This document shows positions 7,146 through 16,444 of a stretch of 35,468 nucleotides of DNA, piece after piece. The stretch covers positions 1 through 35,468 of the forward strand of contig CALXUE010000016.1 of assembly GCA_944391615.1 (NCBI GenBank). Reading direction: 5' to 3'. Position 1 is the first letter of the stretch, and every line of letters begins with the position of its first letter. A program made the position numbers and the translations under genes. The stretch comes from an uncultured Alphaproteobacteria bacterium. GTDB taxonomy: Bacteria > Pseudomonadota > Alphaproteobacteria > RF32 > CAG-239. The notes beneath the pieces were generated by a model. It searched no databases and was not told where the DNA came from. It saw nothing but the letters and a program-made list of their open reading frames with translations.

Positions 7146-9011
7146 TTATCGCCCTTTATAAAATTCTTTGAGCATAACAGCACGATACGGACTTCTGTTT
7201 TCGCGCTCTTGTTTTTCTCGCATACCGATTTTGGTTGACGGTTCTTTATAGAGAGTCATATTTTGCAAAGACTTAAGCGTATTACCCGACCCTGCTCGTT
7301 CTTTTCTGGCCTCAGTCATCACCTTAGCTCCGTCGGAATCATCCATAGCATGACAGTCTTTATCATATTGCCGATATAAGGCAAACAAATTTTCATTTTG
7401 CCTCTGTGCTATGTTTTGATAAGCTTCTTCCATATCGAAAGCATTTTTGACTTTGTTTTGATAAAAATCTTCAAACTCTTTGGCGTCAAATTTTTCTTTG
7501 GGCGAATGAACCAATTCACTGAATTTCAAAACCTCTTTGCAGTCATCTGATTTATAAAAACCCATTTGCCGCTCAAAATCCATATCATTAAGTGATTGAG
7601 CCAATTTCCTATCTGTCCATGCAATAAGGTTAACCATTTCCGGAGAGAAACCGGTTTGTTTTTTATCCATAGCAGAAAGAATTTCTTTATTAACCGCCAC
7701 AACCAACGGCATAACATCAAACATAAACGGAGCTTCACGCTGCCCGACTTTCTGCGCAAGCTCATTGAGTCGTGCGTTTTCGGTGAGCGGAGCCTCATTG
7801 TTGTTCTGCGACATATCACGGTTAATACGCCGTAAGATATCAATATTTTTTTCGTTAGAACGAGGGTTTATCTCATCATATTTATCTAAATGATAAATTT
7901 TATCACCCCAGAACGGCATTTTCTCACTGGCTTTTTTCAAATCAGACAAGGCGGATTCTTTATCCTTTGGCGCGGCATCATAATAAGCCACCATTTTAGT
8001 CAAAATATCATTCACCCCTGGAGCACTGTCATGAATGGGATCTCTCGGAAACCACGAGTTTAACAACAACGCATCCTTTCTTATGCTTTCAAAATTTTTG
8101 AAGTCTCCTGCCAAAGTTTCATAAGACATCTGTACCAAATCATTAACCCCGCGCGGCGTAATATCTGTGGCATAACATTTATAGGCATAAGTTGCCGCCC
8201 CGACACCTTTGGCAATTCCTTTGCCTCTACCACAGCCCCATTTATTGGATTGCGCTCCGAAAATGTCATCTTTATGCAAACTACGCGGAATAATATGCTG
8301 AACATAATTAGCAAGAAACCTAGCATTAACCGTTTCCGGAAACACTCTTGCATAAGCTGAAAAATCATCTTCTATGCCTTGCAAAATCTTGCAACTTGAG
8401 GTTTGCTTACTCGCTTCTTTCAAAAGTGTAAGATTCATCGCCAGTCTTGTTTTATCCAAATAGCAATTATAATAATCCGACATATATCTATCAAAAATCA
8501 TGGTCGGAGAATAATAAGCGTCGCCTTTTTCCAGTTTCTGCAAAATACCATTCATTGGCTTCAAAAATTCGGTAAATGAAATTTTTTTATCATTTTCGGA
8601 AGTCAAAGTTACATAGCTTCCGGCAATATGCGGGAAAACAGTTTTTAACTTTAATTGCTGCTCGGGCGTCATATCACTCTTCTGCAAAAAAGCCATAAAC
8701 TCAGGAACAAGCTTTTCCGCCTCTAGCAACTCCTTAGCCGAACGCTTAGATAAATATCCCATCATTTCCCAATAAGGAGAACGGTCTTTTTCGGTATTTA
8801 AGGCAATATATATTCTTTTTGCGGCTTCTGAAGAAACTGAAAAATCTTTATTTTTTTCAGTTTCTCTTTTTTCATCACTCCAATAACGACGATCTGACCA
8901 CCAAGAATTATAAAACCTTTTGTCCCAATCATATAAGAGCTGATTATATTGAAATTCTTCTTCATTCCAATCAGAAAAAAAATCTTCTAATTCTTGTTCT
9001 TGATTATCCAT
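7146..9011 (-). CDS. Large hypothetical protein, 621 aa
   Basis: I do not recognise this family. The protein has 621 residues and no signal peptide or membrane segment. Its N-terminus is very acidic and aromatic (EDFFSDWNEEEFQYNQLLYDWD). A mostly helical body follows, with a Gly-rich patch near residue 260 (WGCGRGKGIAKGVGA), and the C-terminus is basic. It could be a secreted effector, a structural protein or a scaffold, and nothing in the sequence settles this. The frame extends to a GTG at 9041, but AGGAG lies 7 nt before the ATG at 9011, which is taken as the start. It is a single-gene unit between a terminator and the TPR gene. Confidence 0.7.
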   Translation of the reverse strand: MDNQEQELEDFFSDWNEEEFQYNQLLYDWDKRFYNSWWSDRRYWSDEKRETEKNKDFSVSSEAAKRIYIALNTEKDRSPYWEMMGYLSKRSAKELLEAEKLVPEFMAFLQKSDMTPEQQLKLKTVFPHIAGSYVTLTSENDKKISFTEFLKPMNGILQKLEKGDAYYSPTMIFDRYMSDYYNCYLDKTRLAMNLTLLKEASKQTSSCKILQGIEDDFSAYARVFPETVNARFLANYVQHIIPRSLHKDDIFGAQSNKWGCGRGKGIAKGVGAATYAYKCYATDITPRGVNDLVQMSYETLAGDFKNFESIRKDALLLNSWFPRDPIHDSAPGVNDILTKMVAYYDAAPKDKESALSDLKKASEKMPFWGDKIYHLDKYDEINPRSNEKNIDILRRINRDMSQNNNEAPLTENARLNELAQKVGQREAPFMFDVMPLVVAVNKEILSAMDKKQTGFSPEMVNLIAWTDRKLAQSLNDMDFERQMGFYKSDDCKEVLKFSELVHSPKEKFDAKEFEDFYQNKVKNAFDMEEAYQNIAQRQNENLFALYRQYDKDCHAMDDSDGAKVMTEARKERAGSGNTLKSLQNMTLYKEPSTKIGMREKQERENRSPYRAVMLKEFYKGR

Positions 9012-9088
9012 AAAACCATCTCCTGAGACACTAGCTTTCACTAATATTCATCATACAACATAAACAACACTTTTTCAAACACAAAAAA

Positions 9089-9118
9089 ATCCCCCTCAGA
9101 GCAAACTCTAAAGGGGAT
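9089..9118 (-). terminator. Terminator after the TPR gene
   Basis: Outer stem ATCCCC/GGGGAT with an inner AGAG/CTCT pairing, followed on the minus strand by seven T, about 18 bp beyond the stop codon of 9136-10110. Confidence 0.8.
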
Positions 9119-9135
9119 AAAAATATAAAAATCAA

Positions 9136-10110
9136 CTAGTTAGCAGACGGCGCTGTTGTATCACTTGAAGAACTTTCACTACCAACCACAGTCGGAGCTT
9201 GAAGTGTACCGATAGCTTTCTTGCGTTTAAGTTTATTAACAAATTTGATTGAACGCTGGGCATCCCATTTCTTTTTGCCCTCTTCACGTTGAAAGATTTG
9301 TTTGTAAATTTCAATAGCTTGGTCGAATTCCGAAAGCTTAGTCAAGCAACTTGCCAACCCATCATAAAGCTTGTGATGATAACGATTGTTAATCACCATT
9401 TGCGCCTTTTTGTAACATTTGAGGGCATCGCTGAATTTACCGATTTTTTGATAAACAAAACCAATACTAATCCAAGCCTGAATTTCGTGACTGTTAATAT
9501 TCAAAATTTTAGTAAAACATTTCAAGGCCGAATTATTATCACCCATCAACTGATAGGTCACACCCACGCCGTTCCAAGCCTTGATATTGGAATGATCGGC
9601 AGCCAAAACCTTTTTGAAAAAAGAAATAGCACGTTCATACTGCTTAAGTTTCTGCAAAGTAACGGCAATACTGAGCAAAGTCTGTGTATGTTTCGGGTCA
9701 ATTTTCATGGCCTGTTCCAACACATCCAAAGCTTCTTTATAAGAAAACATGTGTTGCAAAGCAATTGCTTTACCATTCAAAGCCTCAAGAGAAGTCGGAT
9801 CTACAGCAACAGCCATATCAAAACACGCAATAGCATCTTTATACAAACCGCGCATACTAAGTGTAACGCCCTTGTTGTTCAAAACCTCCACCGACTGGGG
9901 GTTAAGAGCCAAAGCTTTATCAAAACACTCCACAGCTTCAGTATATTTGCTCATTTTCTGATAAGCAAAACCTTTGCTGTTTAATGTTTTCCAAGAATCA
10001 GGCTGTTCTTTCAAAGCCTCATCGAACTGCTGAATAGCTTCCTGATACAACCCCTGATCTAATAATTCCTGCCCTCTTTTATAAGCACTATTGTCATTTG
10101 ATTTAACCAT
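9136..10110 (-). CDS. Tetratricopeptide-repeat protein, 324 aa
   Basis: A 324-residue soluble protein made of about eight consecutive TPR units of 34 residues from about residue 6 to 275. They show the usual W/L-G-Y-A-F-A-P spacing, for example KGFAYQKMSKYTEAVECFDKALALNP. A basic segment and a Ser/Thr-rich tail end the protein. It has no signal peptide and no fused enzymatic domain, so it is probably a protein-interaction scaffold. It is transcribed on its own from a promoter overlapping an inverted repeat at 10171-10186. Confidence 0.85.
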   Translation of the reverse strand: MVKSNDNSAYKRGQELLDQGLYQEAIQQFDEALKEQPDSWKTLNSKGFAYQKMSKYTEAVECFDKALALNPQSVEVLNNKGVTLSMRGLYKDAIACFDMAVAVDPTSLEALNGKAIALQHMFSYKEALDVLEQAMKIDPKHTQTLLSIAVTLQKLKQYERAISFFKKVLAADHSNIKAWNGVGVTYQLMGDNNSALKCFTKILNINSHEIQAWISIGFVYQKIGKFSDALKCYKKAQMVINNRYHHKLYDGLASCLTKLSEFDQAIEIYKQIFQREEGKKKWDAQRSIKFVNKLKRKKAIGTLQAPTVVGSESSSSDTTAPSAN

Positions 10111-10161
10111 GATATTCTCTTTTCAAATTATAGTTACAGAATAATTCACTATGAAGGTAGC

Positions 10162-10186
10162 ATTATAAGCATCGTTTGTCAACGAT
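10162..10186 (-). promoter_or_regulatory. Possible promoter with palindromic operator before the TPR gene
   Basis: On the minus strand a TATAAT (10162-10167) is preceded by a perfect 6-bp inverted repeat, ATCGTT-GACA-AACGAT (10171-10186). The repeat sits where a regulator would meet polymerase. A TTGACA occurs inside it but is only 9 nt from the -10 box, so it cannot serve as its -35. Confidence 0.4.
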
Positions 10187-10198
10187 TGCTTAACAAAA

Positions 10199-11152
10199 TC
10201 AATAAAATTTCAATTGGGAGCACAAATCCTGAGCGGGACAAACCTCGGCATAAGCGATACGAAAACGCCGGCAAAAATCTTGAAACTTATTTTTTTTATC
10301 ATCAAAATATTGTTGATATTCAGCACGAAACAGTTTATTAGCGCTATTAAAGATTAAGTTTTTGCCCTTACCATCAGCAACCATATATTCTCCTTTAATC
10401 GGAGCCGTCTTTTCCAGAGGGTCAAAAACATTCACCCCAAAGACTCGAGATTTTTTAGAGAGCTGAGACAATGATTTTTTCTCCGACTCGCCAAGCATAT
10501 TAAAACTGCTGATAACAAACACACTGACGCGTTCCTTAATGTAGTTGTTCATCATTTTCAAAGCCGAATTAAGACTGCATTCTGACGTCAGCTTTGGCGT
10601 TAACATAGCTTGGGTCAAATCAGCAATTTTGTTCAAAATCACCGGCATGGTAGAACGATTGTTGGTCGCCCGATAAAAAAAAGTCTGCGTTCCGTCAAAT
10701 ACCACCGCCCCGAATCTATCTTTGTTTTCAAGACTGAGCCAACCGATAAGAGCTGCGATTTTGGCCGCCGTTACCGATTTTAGCTCGAAACGAGAACCAA
10801 ACGCCATATAAGGCGACAAGTCAAGCAAAACATAGATTTCACGGTCTTTTTCTTCGTTATACACTTTGGTATAAGGCATATCTTTACGTGCACTTACGCG
10901 CCAATCAATATCACGAATATCATCACCAAAAGTATAAGCCCTGATTTCCTCCAGCTCGATTCCTCTTCCTTTCAGAGCAGACTTAACATTTCCGGCTTGA
11001 TTAGACGTCACCAAACGTTCATGCATATTTTGCAAATAAGCAATATTTTGCCGCTGAGCAATCAATTCCGAAACGGAAGCAAACAGCCCCTTACCATTTT
11101 CATTTTGCTTTGCATGCATAAAGAGCTTATGTTTTAGGGTATTCAAAACCAT
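10199..11152 (-). CDS. DUF58 domain protein
   Basis: A 317-residue protein with the DUF58 signature GRGIELEEIRAYTFGDDIRDIDWRVSAR cut across residues 63-92, followed by a von Willebrand A-like fold (YVLLDLSPYMAFGS, a degenerate MIDAS start). There is no transmembrane segment. DUF58 proteins are nearly always encoded beside MoxR AAA+ ATPases and are thought to work with them in protein maturation or envelope stress. Here the gene lies 23 bp downstream of moxR. The ATG at 11152 is preferred over the GTG at 11158 because AGGAG is 9 nt upstream of the ATG. It is the last gene of a TPR-MoxR-DUF58 operon. Confidence 0.9.
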   Translation of the reverse strand: MVLNTLKHKLFMHAKQNENGKGLFASVSELIAQRQNIAYLQNMHERLVTSNQAGNVKSALKGRGIELEEIRAYTFGDDIRDIDWRVSARKDMPYTKVYNEEKDREIYVLLDLSPYMAFGSRFELKSVTAAKIAALIGWLSLENKDRFGAVVFDGTQTFFYRATNNRSTMPVILNKIADLTQAMLTPKLTSECSLNSALKMMNNYIKERVSVFVISSFNMLGESEKKSLSQLSKKSRVFGVNVFDPLEKTAPIKGEYMVADGKGKNLIFNSANKLFRAEYQQYFDDKKNKFQDFCRRFRIAYAEVCPAQDLCSQLKFY

Positions 11153-11175
11153 TTTCACCCTCTCCTAATAAAGAC

Positions 11176-12138
11176 TTAAGGCAAAGGCACAACTTTGAGC
11201 AACGCAGCAATAATATCATCCGCAGACACACCTTCGGCTTGAGCCTCAAAACTCAAGATAATTCTGTGGCGTAACACATCAAACACGATGGCTTGAATAT
11301 CTTCGGGAGAAACAAAATCTTTACCGTTAAGCCAAGCATGAATGCGCGAAGCTCTGTCCAAAGCAATCGTCGCACGAGGACTTGCCCCATAAAGAACCAA
11401 CTTTTGCAACTTGGCATCATAAGTTTCAGGCTTGCGCGTTGCCACAATTAAATGCACCAAATAATCCTCAACGGCATCGCTCATATGAACATTGAGCACT
11501 TCTTTTCTTGCAAGTAAAATATCCTCGACACTGAGCTTTTCAGAAATTTGTGCCACATTGTTTTGCACTTCGCCGCGAACTAAAGACAAAATTTTATGTT
11601 CTGCCATAGCATCCGGCTGAGAAATTTTAATATACATCAAAAATCTATCAAGTTGAGCTTCCGGTAAGTTGTATGTTCCTTCTTGTTCAATAGGATTTTG
11701 AGTTGCCATAACCATAAAAAGCTCAGGAAGTTTATAGCGTTTACCGCCATTAGTCACCTGACGTTCAGCCATAGCTTCAAGCAAAGCAGATTGAACCTTT
11801 GCCGGAGCACGGTTAATTTCGTCTGCCAAAACCAAATTTGCAAATACCGGTCCCGGCCTAAATTCAAATTCTCCTTTTTGCGCTAAATAAATTTCACTTC
11901 CTGTGATATCGGACGGCAACAAATCCGGCGTAAATTGAATACGATTGTAAGAAGTATTAATACACTGAGCTAAAGTTTTAATAGCTTTTGTTTTAGCCAA
12001 CCCCGGAGCCCCTTCAACCAAGGCATGACCATCGGCCAACAAGGTAATAATAAGTTTTTTCACCAAATCTTCCTGACCAATGATTTGTGATTCCATAAAA
12101 GACTTAAGAGTCATAATTTTATCTCTGATAGCAGACAT
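11176..12138 (-). CDS. MoxR-family AAA+ ATPase
   Basis: A 320-residue cytoplasmic AAA+ ATPase of the MoxR (AAA_3) class. Walker A is EGAPGLAKTKAIK (about residues 43-55) and Walker B is LVLADEINRAP. The sensor/MoxR signature is MATQNPIEQEGTYNLPEAQLDRF (residues split across 147-169). A C-terminal lid domain begins with ASPRATIALDRASR. These enzymes act as chaperones that mature or insert cofactors into partner proteins, often with vWA-domain partners. The ATG at 12138 is taken as start; an in-frame GTG at 12144 is possible. It lies 14 bp after the TPR gene. Confidence 0.95.
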   Translation of the reverse strand: MSAIRDKIMTLKSFMESQIIGQEDLVKKLIITLLADGHALVEGAPGLAKTKAIKTLAQCINTSYNRIQFTPDLLPSDITGSEIYLAQKGEFEFRPGPVFANLVLADEINRAPAKVQSALLEAMAERQVTNGGKRYKLPELFMVMATQNPIEQEGTYNLPEAQLDRFLMYIKISQPDAMAEHKILSLVRGEVQNNVAQISEKLSVEDILLARKEVLNVHMSDAVEDYLVHLIVATRKPETYDAKLQKLVLYGASPRATIALDRASRIHAWLNGKDFVSPEDIQAIVFDVLRHRIILSFEAQAEGVSADDIIAALLKVVPLP

Positions 12139-12152
12139 ATTCACACCCCGTA

Positions 12153-13094
12153 TTAATCAATAATTTCACGTTTAAGAAAGTTGTTATATTCTTCCAAAAC
12201 AGCAATTTTCATCGTGTCATTTTGCAAGAAATCATAAAGTTCAATAGATTTTTTATAATGCGTTTTAGCGCGGGCAAAATCGCCTTTTTCGGCATCAGAA
12301 GCTTCGACTCTGGCCAAATAGAGCAAAGCCTCAGCTTCGGCAAAGTGATGTTCGGCTTTACCATACAAATAAACAGACTTCATCAAAGCCTTGCGCGCGT
12401 TTTCAATATCACCGATAAGAAACCGCAAACTGCCGATAGCCGAAAGCGCACTGGCCTCACCCAAAATATCACCATTTTCACGATACAAGGCACGGCAGCT
12501 TTCAAGCCAATCATGAGCCTTGTCATAAATTTTGAGCTTCATAGCAATACGAGCCATTGCACGAAGGACAGAAGCTTCTTTAAGGCCGATTCCTTCTTGA
12601 TTGAAAATATCGGCTGCTTTTTGATAGGTTTTCAAAGCGCTTTTATCATCTCCTTTTAACAAAAAGATATAAGCTTCCTGATCATAAGCATCTCCAAGCA
12701 AAGAGCGGCTTCCACCGTTTTCCAACGCATCTTGAGCTTTTTTGATTATTTTATGAGCATTATCAAGATCATACAGCGCGATATAAAGCTTAGTTTTTTT
12801 AATATAAGCATCCGCCAAAACCGTTTCGGCATCGGGTTCGTGTTTAACCAACTCGGCGGCAGCATTCAAATCTTTTTCGGCGGCCTCAAAGTTTTCCAAA
12901 CTAAGCTCCAGCTCTCCCAAACGAGACAATACCATTGCCTGCCCTTGATGATCTTCATTATCATGAAAGAACTTAGCCGCCTGTCCGTAAAAAGTTCTGG
13001 CCTCATCATATAGCCCCGTTTTCCAGGCATCATCACCTTTTTGAGCAATAACTTCGCCCTGATTAACATATTTTTGTTTATTGATAACAGCCAT
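12153..13094 (-). CDS. TPR-repeat protein, 313 aa, of the MoxR operon
   Basis: A 313-residue soluble protein with several TPR-like helix pairs over almost its whole length, for example AWKTGLYDEARTFYGQAAKFF and GDFARAKTHYKKSIELY. It has no signal peptide. It is the first gene of the TPR-MoxR-DUF58 operon, and AGGAG lies 8 nt before the ATG at 13094. A role as adaptor for the ATPase is inferred from the operon alone. The 76-bp divergent gap to the helicase gene is AT-rich and contains overlapping TATAAT-like sequences. Confidence 0.85.
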   Translation of the reverse strand: MAVINKQKYVNQGEVIAQKGDDAWKTGLYDEARTFYGQAAKFFHDNEDHQGQAMVLSRLGELELSLENFEAAEKDLNAAAELVKHEPDAETVLADAYIKKTKLYIALYDLDNAHKIIKKAQDALENGGSRSLLGDAYDQEAYIFLLKGDDKSALKTYQKAADIFNQEGIGLKEASVLRAMARIAMKLKIYDKAHDWLESCRALYRENGDILGEASALSAIGSLRFLIGDIENARKALMKSVYLYGKAEHHFAEAEALLYLARVEASDAEKGDFARAKTHYKKSIELYDFLQNDTMKIAVLEEYNNFLKREIID

Positions 13095-13170
13095 CACAAA
13101 ATCTCCTTTGCAATCTTTATAATATAATATATATTATCGGCAGATTTAAAAGACAAGAAGTAAAAAAACA

Positions 13171-15558
13171 ATGGAAGATATCTTTGATTTAAGTTTAAAT
13201 GAAGAAACATTGCAAACCGCAAATAATACTGCGGCACCGATATACGACAACACATCTGTTTTGATGCAGCCTAAATTTCCGTGGTTAGAGGAACTCAATC
13301 CGGAACAAAAAGAGGCTGTAACCACGACTCAAGGGCCGGTATTGGTTTTATCTGGAGCCGGCACGGGCAAAACCAAAGTTCTAACATCAAGGCTGGCTTA
13401 TATTTTAGCCACAAGAAAAGCCAACCCGTGGGAATGCTTGGTAGTTACGTTTACAAACCGCGCGGCAAAAGAGATGAAAGAACGTGTTTACAACTTAATC
13501 GGCGAACAATCCACTGCCGTTTGGCTTGGTACATTTCACTCAATTTGCGTCAAAATATTGCGCCGCCACGCTGAAATGGTTGGCCTAAATTCAAATTTTA
13601 CCATTTTGAACGAAGACGATCAAAAAAGACTAATAAAACAAATCTGTGAAGCCGAAGGTATTGATGACAAGAAATACCCGCCGCAAAGCATTGTAGACAC
13701 GATTTCACGTTGGAAAGACAAAGGTTTAACGATAGAAAAAATCAAACTTGAATATAAGTCCAACATTTTGACACAAGTATTTGAAAAATATCAAAACAGG
13801 CTAATAGAGCTTGATTGCGTTGACTTTGGCGACATCATTTTACACACCTTGACCATTTTAATGTCAGATGCTGAGATTTTAGCGCGCTATCAAAACCAAT
13901 TTAAATATATCATGGTAGATGAATACCAAGACACCAACGTCAGCCAATACTTACTGCTGAGACTTCTGTCACAAAAATACCGCAATTTGTGCTGTGTGGG
14001 TGATGATGACCAATCTATTTATTCATGGCGCGGCGCAGAAATAGAAAATATATTGAGATTCAACAAAGACTTCACCGACGCCAAAACCATAAGACTAGAA
14101 CGAAATTACCGTTCAACAGCCAATATCTTATCTGCCGCATCTGCTCTCATTAGCCACAACCAAGGCCGACTGGGCAAAACCTTAAAAGTAGCCGAGAACA
14201 GCCCTGCTCTGTCCGCAGAAAATCACAAAATAAAAATCATCAGCCTATACAGCGGCCAGGATGAAGCCACATACATAGCCGATGAAATCGAAAACCAGCA
14301 TCGCCAAGGCAAAAACTATGCCGATATGGCAGTTTTGGTCCGTACGGCCTTTCAAACCCGTGAATTTGAAGAAAAGTTTATATCTGAATCAATTCCTTAT
14401 CAGGTTATCGGCGGTCCAAAATTTTATGAGCGAGCCGAGATTCGTGATGCAATTGCCTATTTTAGAGTCATACTGCAACCACACGATGATTTGGCTTTAG
14501 AAAGGATTATCAACAAACCGGCACGCGGCATCGGTGCAAAATCGGTTGAAAAATTTTATCAAACCGCCCACAGTAAGCATGTATCTTTGTATATGGCCAT
14601 AGAAAAACTGTTGGCAGAAGGCGGTATCAGCGGCAAAGCCAAAACCGGATTAACAGAATTAATGCAGCTGTTTAAGGAATGGCGTCTGGCTGAACAAAGC
14701 TTAACGCCGGATGAATTGGCCAATCTGATATTAGAAGATTCAGGTTACATTGAGAGTCTCAAAAATGACAAATCACCGGAAGCCCCCGGAAGAATAGAAA
14801 ACTTAAAAGAATTAATCAACGTCATGAGCGACCACGAAAAATTCCCGCATTTGGGTGACTTTATGGAACACGTAAGTCTGGTTATGGATAATGACGATGA
14901 AACAGATTCCAACAAAGTAACGTTAATGACCTTGCACTCAGCCAAAGGTTTGGAGTTTGAAGTTGTATTTCTCCCCGGATGGGAAGAAGGCCTTTTCCCT
15001 CACCAACGTTCACTGGATGAAGGCGGCTCAAATTCTCTGGAAGAAGAACGTCGTTTAGCCTATGTGGCAATCACCCGAGCAAAAAAAGAACTATACATCA
15101 CCACGACGATGAACCGCCGCGTTTACGGTCAGTGGCAAAACAACATACCGTCACGCTTTATCAATGAGCTTCCACCGGCAAATATTGAGCTTATCAACAA
15201 ATGCGCCACTTATTTTCAACGGCAGGACACCTACAGCCAAAACGCCACCCCATGGGTTAAAGCCAAAAAAAATAATTATAACGAGTTTGGCGAATACGAA
15301 TATTCAGACGGCGGGGATTATACCTACACCAAAGAATACCAAAGTTCATACGCCGGTTATAACTCTTGGCATAATATGAACAAAGCCAAACAAGCCGCTA
15401 AAAATGCAACATCGTCTATCAGCATCGGGGCAAGAGTCTATCACGAGAGCTTTGGCTACGGCCGTGTCAAAAACATTGAAGGCAACAAGCTTGAAATCAT
15501 CTTTGACAAAGCCGGATATAAAAAACTGATGAAAGATTACATCACCCCCGTCAAATAG
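13171..15558 (+). CDS. UvrD/PcrA-family 3'-5' DNA helicase
   Basis: A 795-residue superfamily 1A helicase. Motifs run in order: the Q-motif LNPEQKEAV, Walker A SGAGTGKTKVLT (about 62-73), motif Ib FHSICVKILRRH, motif II MVDEYQDTN, motif III GDDDQSIYSWRGA, motif IV LERNYRST, motif V TLHSAKGLEFEVVFLPGWEEG and motif VI RRLAYVAITRAKK. The C-terminal Tudor-like domain (IGARVYHESFGYGRVKNIEG) is typical of PcrA/UvrD and binds RNA polymerase. It acts in nucleotide excision and mismatch repair and clears proteins from DNA. The gene is monocistronic, divergent from the MoxR operon, and ends at a strong terminator. uvrD is the likely name, with pcrA and rep as alternatives. Confidence 0.95.
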   Translation: MEDIFDLSLNEETLQTANNTAAPIYDNTSVLMQPKFPWLEELNPEQKEAVTTTQGPVLVLSGAGTGKTKVLTSRLAYILATRKANPWECLVVTFTNRAAKEMKERVYNLIGEQSTAVWLGTFHSICVKILRRHAEMVGLNSNFTILNEDDQKRLIKQICEAEGIDDKKYPPQSIVDTISRWKDKGLTIEKIKLEYKSNILTQVFEKYQNRLIELDCVDFGDIILHTLTILMSDAEILARYQNQFKYIMVDEYQDTNVSQYLLLRLLSQKYRNLCCVGDDDQSIYSWRGAEIENILRFNKDFTDAKTIRLERNYRSTANILSAASALISHNQGRLGKTLKVAENSPALSAENHKIKIISLYSGQDEATYIADEIENQHRQGKNYADMAVLVRTAFQTREFEEKFISESIPYQVIGGPKFYERAEIRDAIAYFRVILQPHDDLALERIINKPARGIGAKSVEKFYQTAHSKHVSLYMAIEKLLAEGGISGKAKTGLTELMQLFKEWRLAEQSLTPDELANLILEDSGYIESLKNDKSPEAPGRIENLKELINVMSDHEKFPHLGDFMEHVSLVMDNDDETDSNKVTLMTLHSAKGLEFEVVFLPGWEEGLFPHQRSLDEGGSNSLEEERRLAYVAITRAKKELYITTTMNRRVYGQWQNNIPSRFINELPPANIELINKCATYFQRQDTYSQNATPWVKAKKNNYNEFGEYEYSDGGDYTYTKEYQSSYAGYNSWHNMNKAKQAAKNATSSISIGARVYHESFGYGRVKNIEGNKLEIIFDKAGYKKLMKDYITPVK

Positions 15559-15564
15559 ATAATA

Positions 15565-15599
15565 AAAAAATCTGTTGCCATAAAGACAACAGATTTTTT
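15565..15599. terminator. Bidirectional terminator
   Basis: A perfect 13-bp stem AAAAAATCTGTTG and its complement with a 9-nt loop, between convergent uvrD and 15603-16331. A and T tracts flank both sides. Confidence 0.9.
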
Positions 15600-15602
15600 A
15601 TT

Positions 15603-16331
15603 TTAATAATAAATCGGCGTTTTATGAACGATTACAAAATTCCGCCAGGAAGCCAACACTTTTGCATCCAATTTATAATAAGGATGATTAAGTACCAACA
15701 AATCAAACGGATTTTTATAAACCATAAAGGCATGACACCCCTTAGCCGCCAGCTGCAACACTAATTGATGAAACTTATCCGGCAAAATAGGATACAATGT
15801 TTTGTCAGAATAAACCCGACGATTGTGTCCCATAAATAAAGACACAGTCTCAGTTTCATCAATCAAAATCTTGTTTGAATAAACATGCTTTGTCACAATA
15901 TCAACATGCACGTCATATTTTTTACCTAAAGTAAAAAGTCTGGATGCTGCATTAGCCAAAGTCGGAATTGGCACTTTTACAGAAACGTTTCTAATCCGAA
16001 TAAGGGGCACCGAAAAGGCATAAATTTCATGTGCTGTCCGGCGCAATTCAAGAGCTTCCAAAGTTCCTTCCATAACCTCTGGCAAAGGATAGCCAAAAGC
16101 CTCCAAAGGTATCTGAACAACTTTAGGCTCAGGATAAATAACTTCATTAACGGCGCCATCATTAAAATAATGCCGTTCCCCGATTTCACAAAAGCACAAA
16201 TTTCCATGACCTGAAGACTTTATGGCACAAGCCTCCAAATAAGACTGAATCAAATAAGACTGCAAATCGCAAATTCTGTGTTTTTGATCTGTTTTGGCAT
16301 AAATTTTTTCAATATATAATTTTCTTCTCAT
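15603..16331 (-). CDS. Hypothetical protein, 242 aa, paralogous to 16445-17038
   Basis: An unrecognised 242-residue soluble protein. Its N-terminal third shares a pattern with the neighbouring gene 16445-17038: a basic RKLYIEKIY start, a helical LQSYLIQSYL segment, then CEIGERHYFNDGAVNEVIYPEPK, which matches FEIGERKFFADGKIEETLFPTPK in the neighbour. The remainder has beta-rich stretches and a His/Tyr-rich end. No catalytic motif is evident. There is no Shine-Dalgarno sequence before the ATG; the leader is A/U-rich. The pair looks like a tandem duplication that diverged. Confidence 0.7.
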   Translation of the reverse strand: MRRKLYIEKIYAKTDQKHRICDLQSYLIQSYLEACAIKSSGHGNLCFCEIGERHYFNDGAVNEVIYPEPKVVQIPLEAFGYPLPEVMEGTLEALELRRTAHEIYAFSVPLIRIRNVSVKVPIPTLANAASRLFTLGKKYDVHVDIVTKHVYSNKILIDETETVSLFMGHNRRVYSDKTLYPILPDKFHQLVLQLAAKGCHAFMVYKNPFDLLVLNHPYYKLDAKVLASWRNFVIVHKTPIYY

Positions 16332-16398
16332 AAAAATAAAAAATTAATAATGTTTATTTAGACAAAATATAGACCATAATTTTAAAATAATCAACAAA

Positions 16399-16430
16399 AA
16401 ACTGTGCTATTTTTTTCAATAGCACAGTTT
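16399..16430 (-). terminator. Terminator after the 16445 gene
   Basis: A 13-bp stem AAACTGTGCTATT and its complement with a short T-rich loop. On the minus strand it is followed by T residues, 15 bp past the stop codon of 16445-17038. It separates the two paralogues into different transcripts. Confidence 0.85.
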
Positions 16431-16444
16431 TATAACAATTTAAT

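Noticed and set aside
9289..9984. 231-codon open frame on the plus strand
   Set aside because: It lies wholly antisense to a clear TPR gene, with no ribosome-binding site; it is a composition shadow of the repeats.
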